This document shows, one piece after another, positions 5,341-5,405 of a DNA stretch of 5,405 nt. Within the stretch, counting starts at the first letter, position 1; each line of letters begins with the position of its first letter. The notes beneath the pieces are model-generated. The model ran no database searches and was not told the origin of the DNA. It was given only the letters and a program-made list of their open reading frames with translations. Position numbers and translations under genes: made by a program. The DNA comes from Actinomycetota bacterium (GTDB lineage: Bacteria > Actinomycetota > Thermoleophilia > Gaiellales > F1-60-MAGs149): assembly GCA_947481755.1 (NCBI GenBank), contig CANKHS010000102.1, forward strand, positions 1 to 5,405, in the 5' to 3' direction.

Positions 5341-5405
5341 CGCACCGCCTCCTTCTCCCACGAGTAGACCGTGGCCGGTGCCGGCTCCCAGGTCTTGGCT
5401 TTTTC
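5337..5405 (-). CDS. Probable class II glutamine amidotransferase subunit (GlxB / MgsA type), C-terminal end only
   Basis: Reading the minus strand from the window edge gives 22 residues, EKAKTWEPAPATVYSWEKEA-VR, then TGA at 5339-5337. The frame is open and its stop overlaps the start of the glxC-like gene as ATGA. The stretch is too short to identify by itself. A Trp-Glu-Pro...Val-Tyr pattern is, from memory, typical of the tail of GlxB/MgsA amidotransferases. The gene preceding glxC/mgsB in known clusters is this subunit, which releases ammonia from glutamine with an N-terminal cysteine. Position and coupling carry most of the weight. The codons for Glu-Lys-Glu also encode the AAGGAGG ribosome binding site of the next gene. 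Confidence 0.65.
   Translation of the reverse strand, partial: EKAKTWEPAPATVYSWEKEAVR
5348..5354 (-). promoter_or_regulatory. Ribosome binding site of the glxC-like gene
   Basis: AAGGAGG on the minus strand, a full match to the anti-Shine-Dalgarno consensus, 7 bases before the ATG at 5340 and within the coding end of the upstream gene. It decides the start codon against the upstream GTG at 5361. Confidence 0.85.

Noticed and set aside
5341..5361. Upstream GTG start at 5361 for the glxC-like gene
   Set aside because: The seven extra residues translate the AAGGAGG site itself; the ATG at 5340 has ideal spacing and the ATGA overlap with the previous stop.
2650..5367. A 905-codon plus-strand open frame running antisense across three genes
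   Set aside because: Its codons are in exact register with the complementary codons of the second GST, glxD-like and glxC-like genes, so it would stop only where those genes use TTA, CTA or TCA. These codons are avoided in GC-rich genomes. The product is rich in Arg, Asp, Val and His with no domain pattern, and it spans intergenic gaps. It is a codon-usage shadow.

Overview
The window is GC-rich and gene-dense, with short gaps, overlapping genes, a GTG start and very few A/T-ending codons. Three consecutive minus-strand genes contain almost no TTA, CTA or TCA codons. Together with the type of polytopic membrane protein present, this suggests a high-GC actinobacterium, perhaps of the Thermoleophilia/Solirubrobacterales type. 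That placement is inference from style and remembered homologues, not from a marker gene.

Layout. On the plus strand, positions 1-210 hold the 3' end of an isochorismatase-family hydrolase. Ten bases later comes a glutathione S-transferase (GST)-fold protein (221-871), probably in the same transcript. This pair meets the minus-strand genes tail to tail, with one base between the stop codons. The minus strand, read from right to left, holds the last 22 codons of a protein that is probably the class II glutamine amidotransferase subunit (GlxB/MgsA type, 5337-5405). Next come a GXGXG beta-helix subunit (GlxC/MgsB type, 4642-5340) and an FMN-binding glutamate-synthase-like subunit (GlxD/MgsC type, 3268-4626). 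After these lie a second, unrelated-looking GST-fold protein (2572-3222) and a large integral membrane protein with a soluble C-terminal domain (873-2519).

How the genes work together. The right-hand trio is a glutamate synthase alpha subunit split into its three modules: amidotransferase, GXGXG scaffold and FMN synthase domain. It is translated as a tight operon, with an ATGA overlap followed by a 15-base gap, each with a strong Shine-Dalgarno sequence. Relatives act in glutamate or N-methylglutamate synthesis (MgsABC) or in the poorly understood glx clusters of rhizobia; which applies here cannot be decided from this window. The two minus-strand genes after the trio look like separate units. 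Each is preceded by an inverted repeat and lacks a clear Shine-Dalgarno sequence.

The most notable non-coding structure is a 17-bp stem (3211-3255). It is continuous only in minus-strand RNA, buries the start codon of the second GST, and carries a TAGACT -10-like element in its loop. No RNA genes, insertion sequences, CRISPR arrays or tandem repeats were seen, and no gene-free stretch exceeds 60 bases. I see no clearly novel multi-gene system. The best leads are the hairpin, the iron-sulfur-free GlxD-like subunit, the Cys-less beta-class-like GST and the uncharacterised membrane protein.
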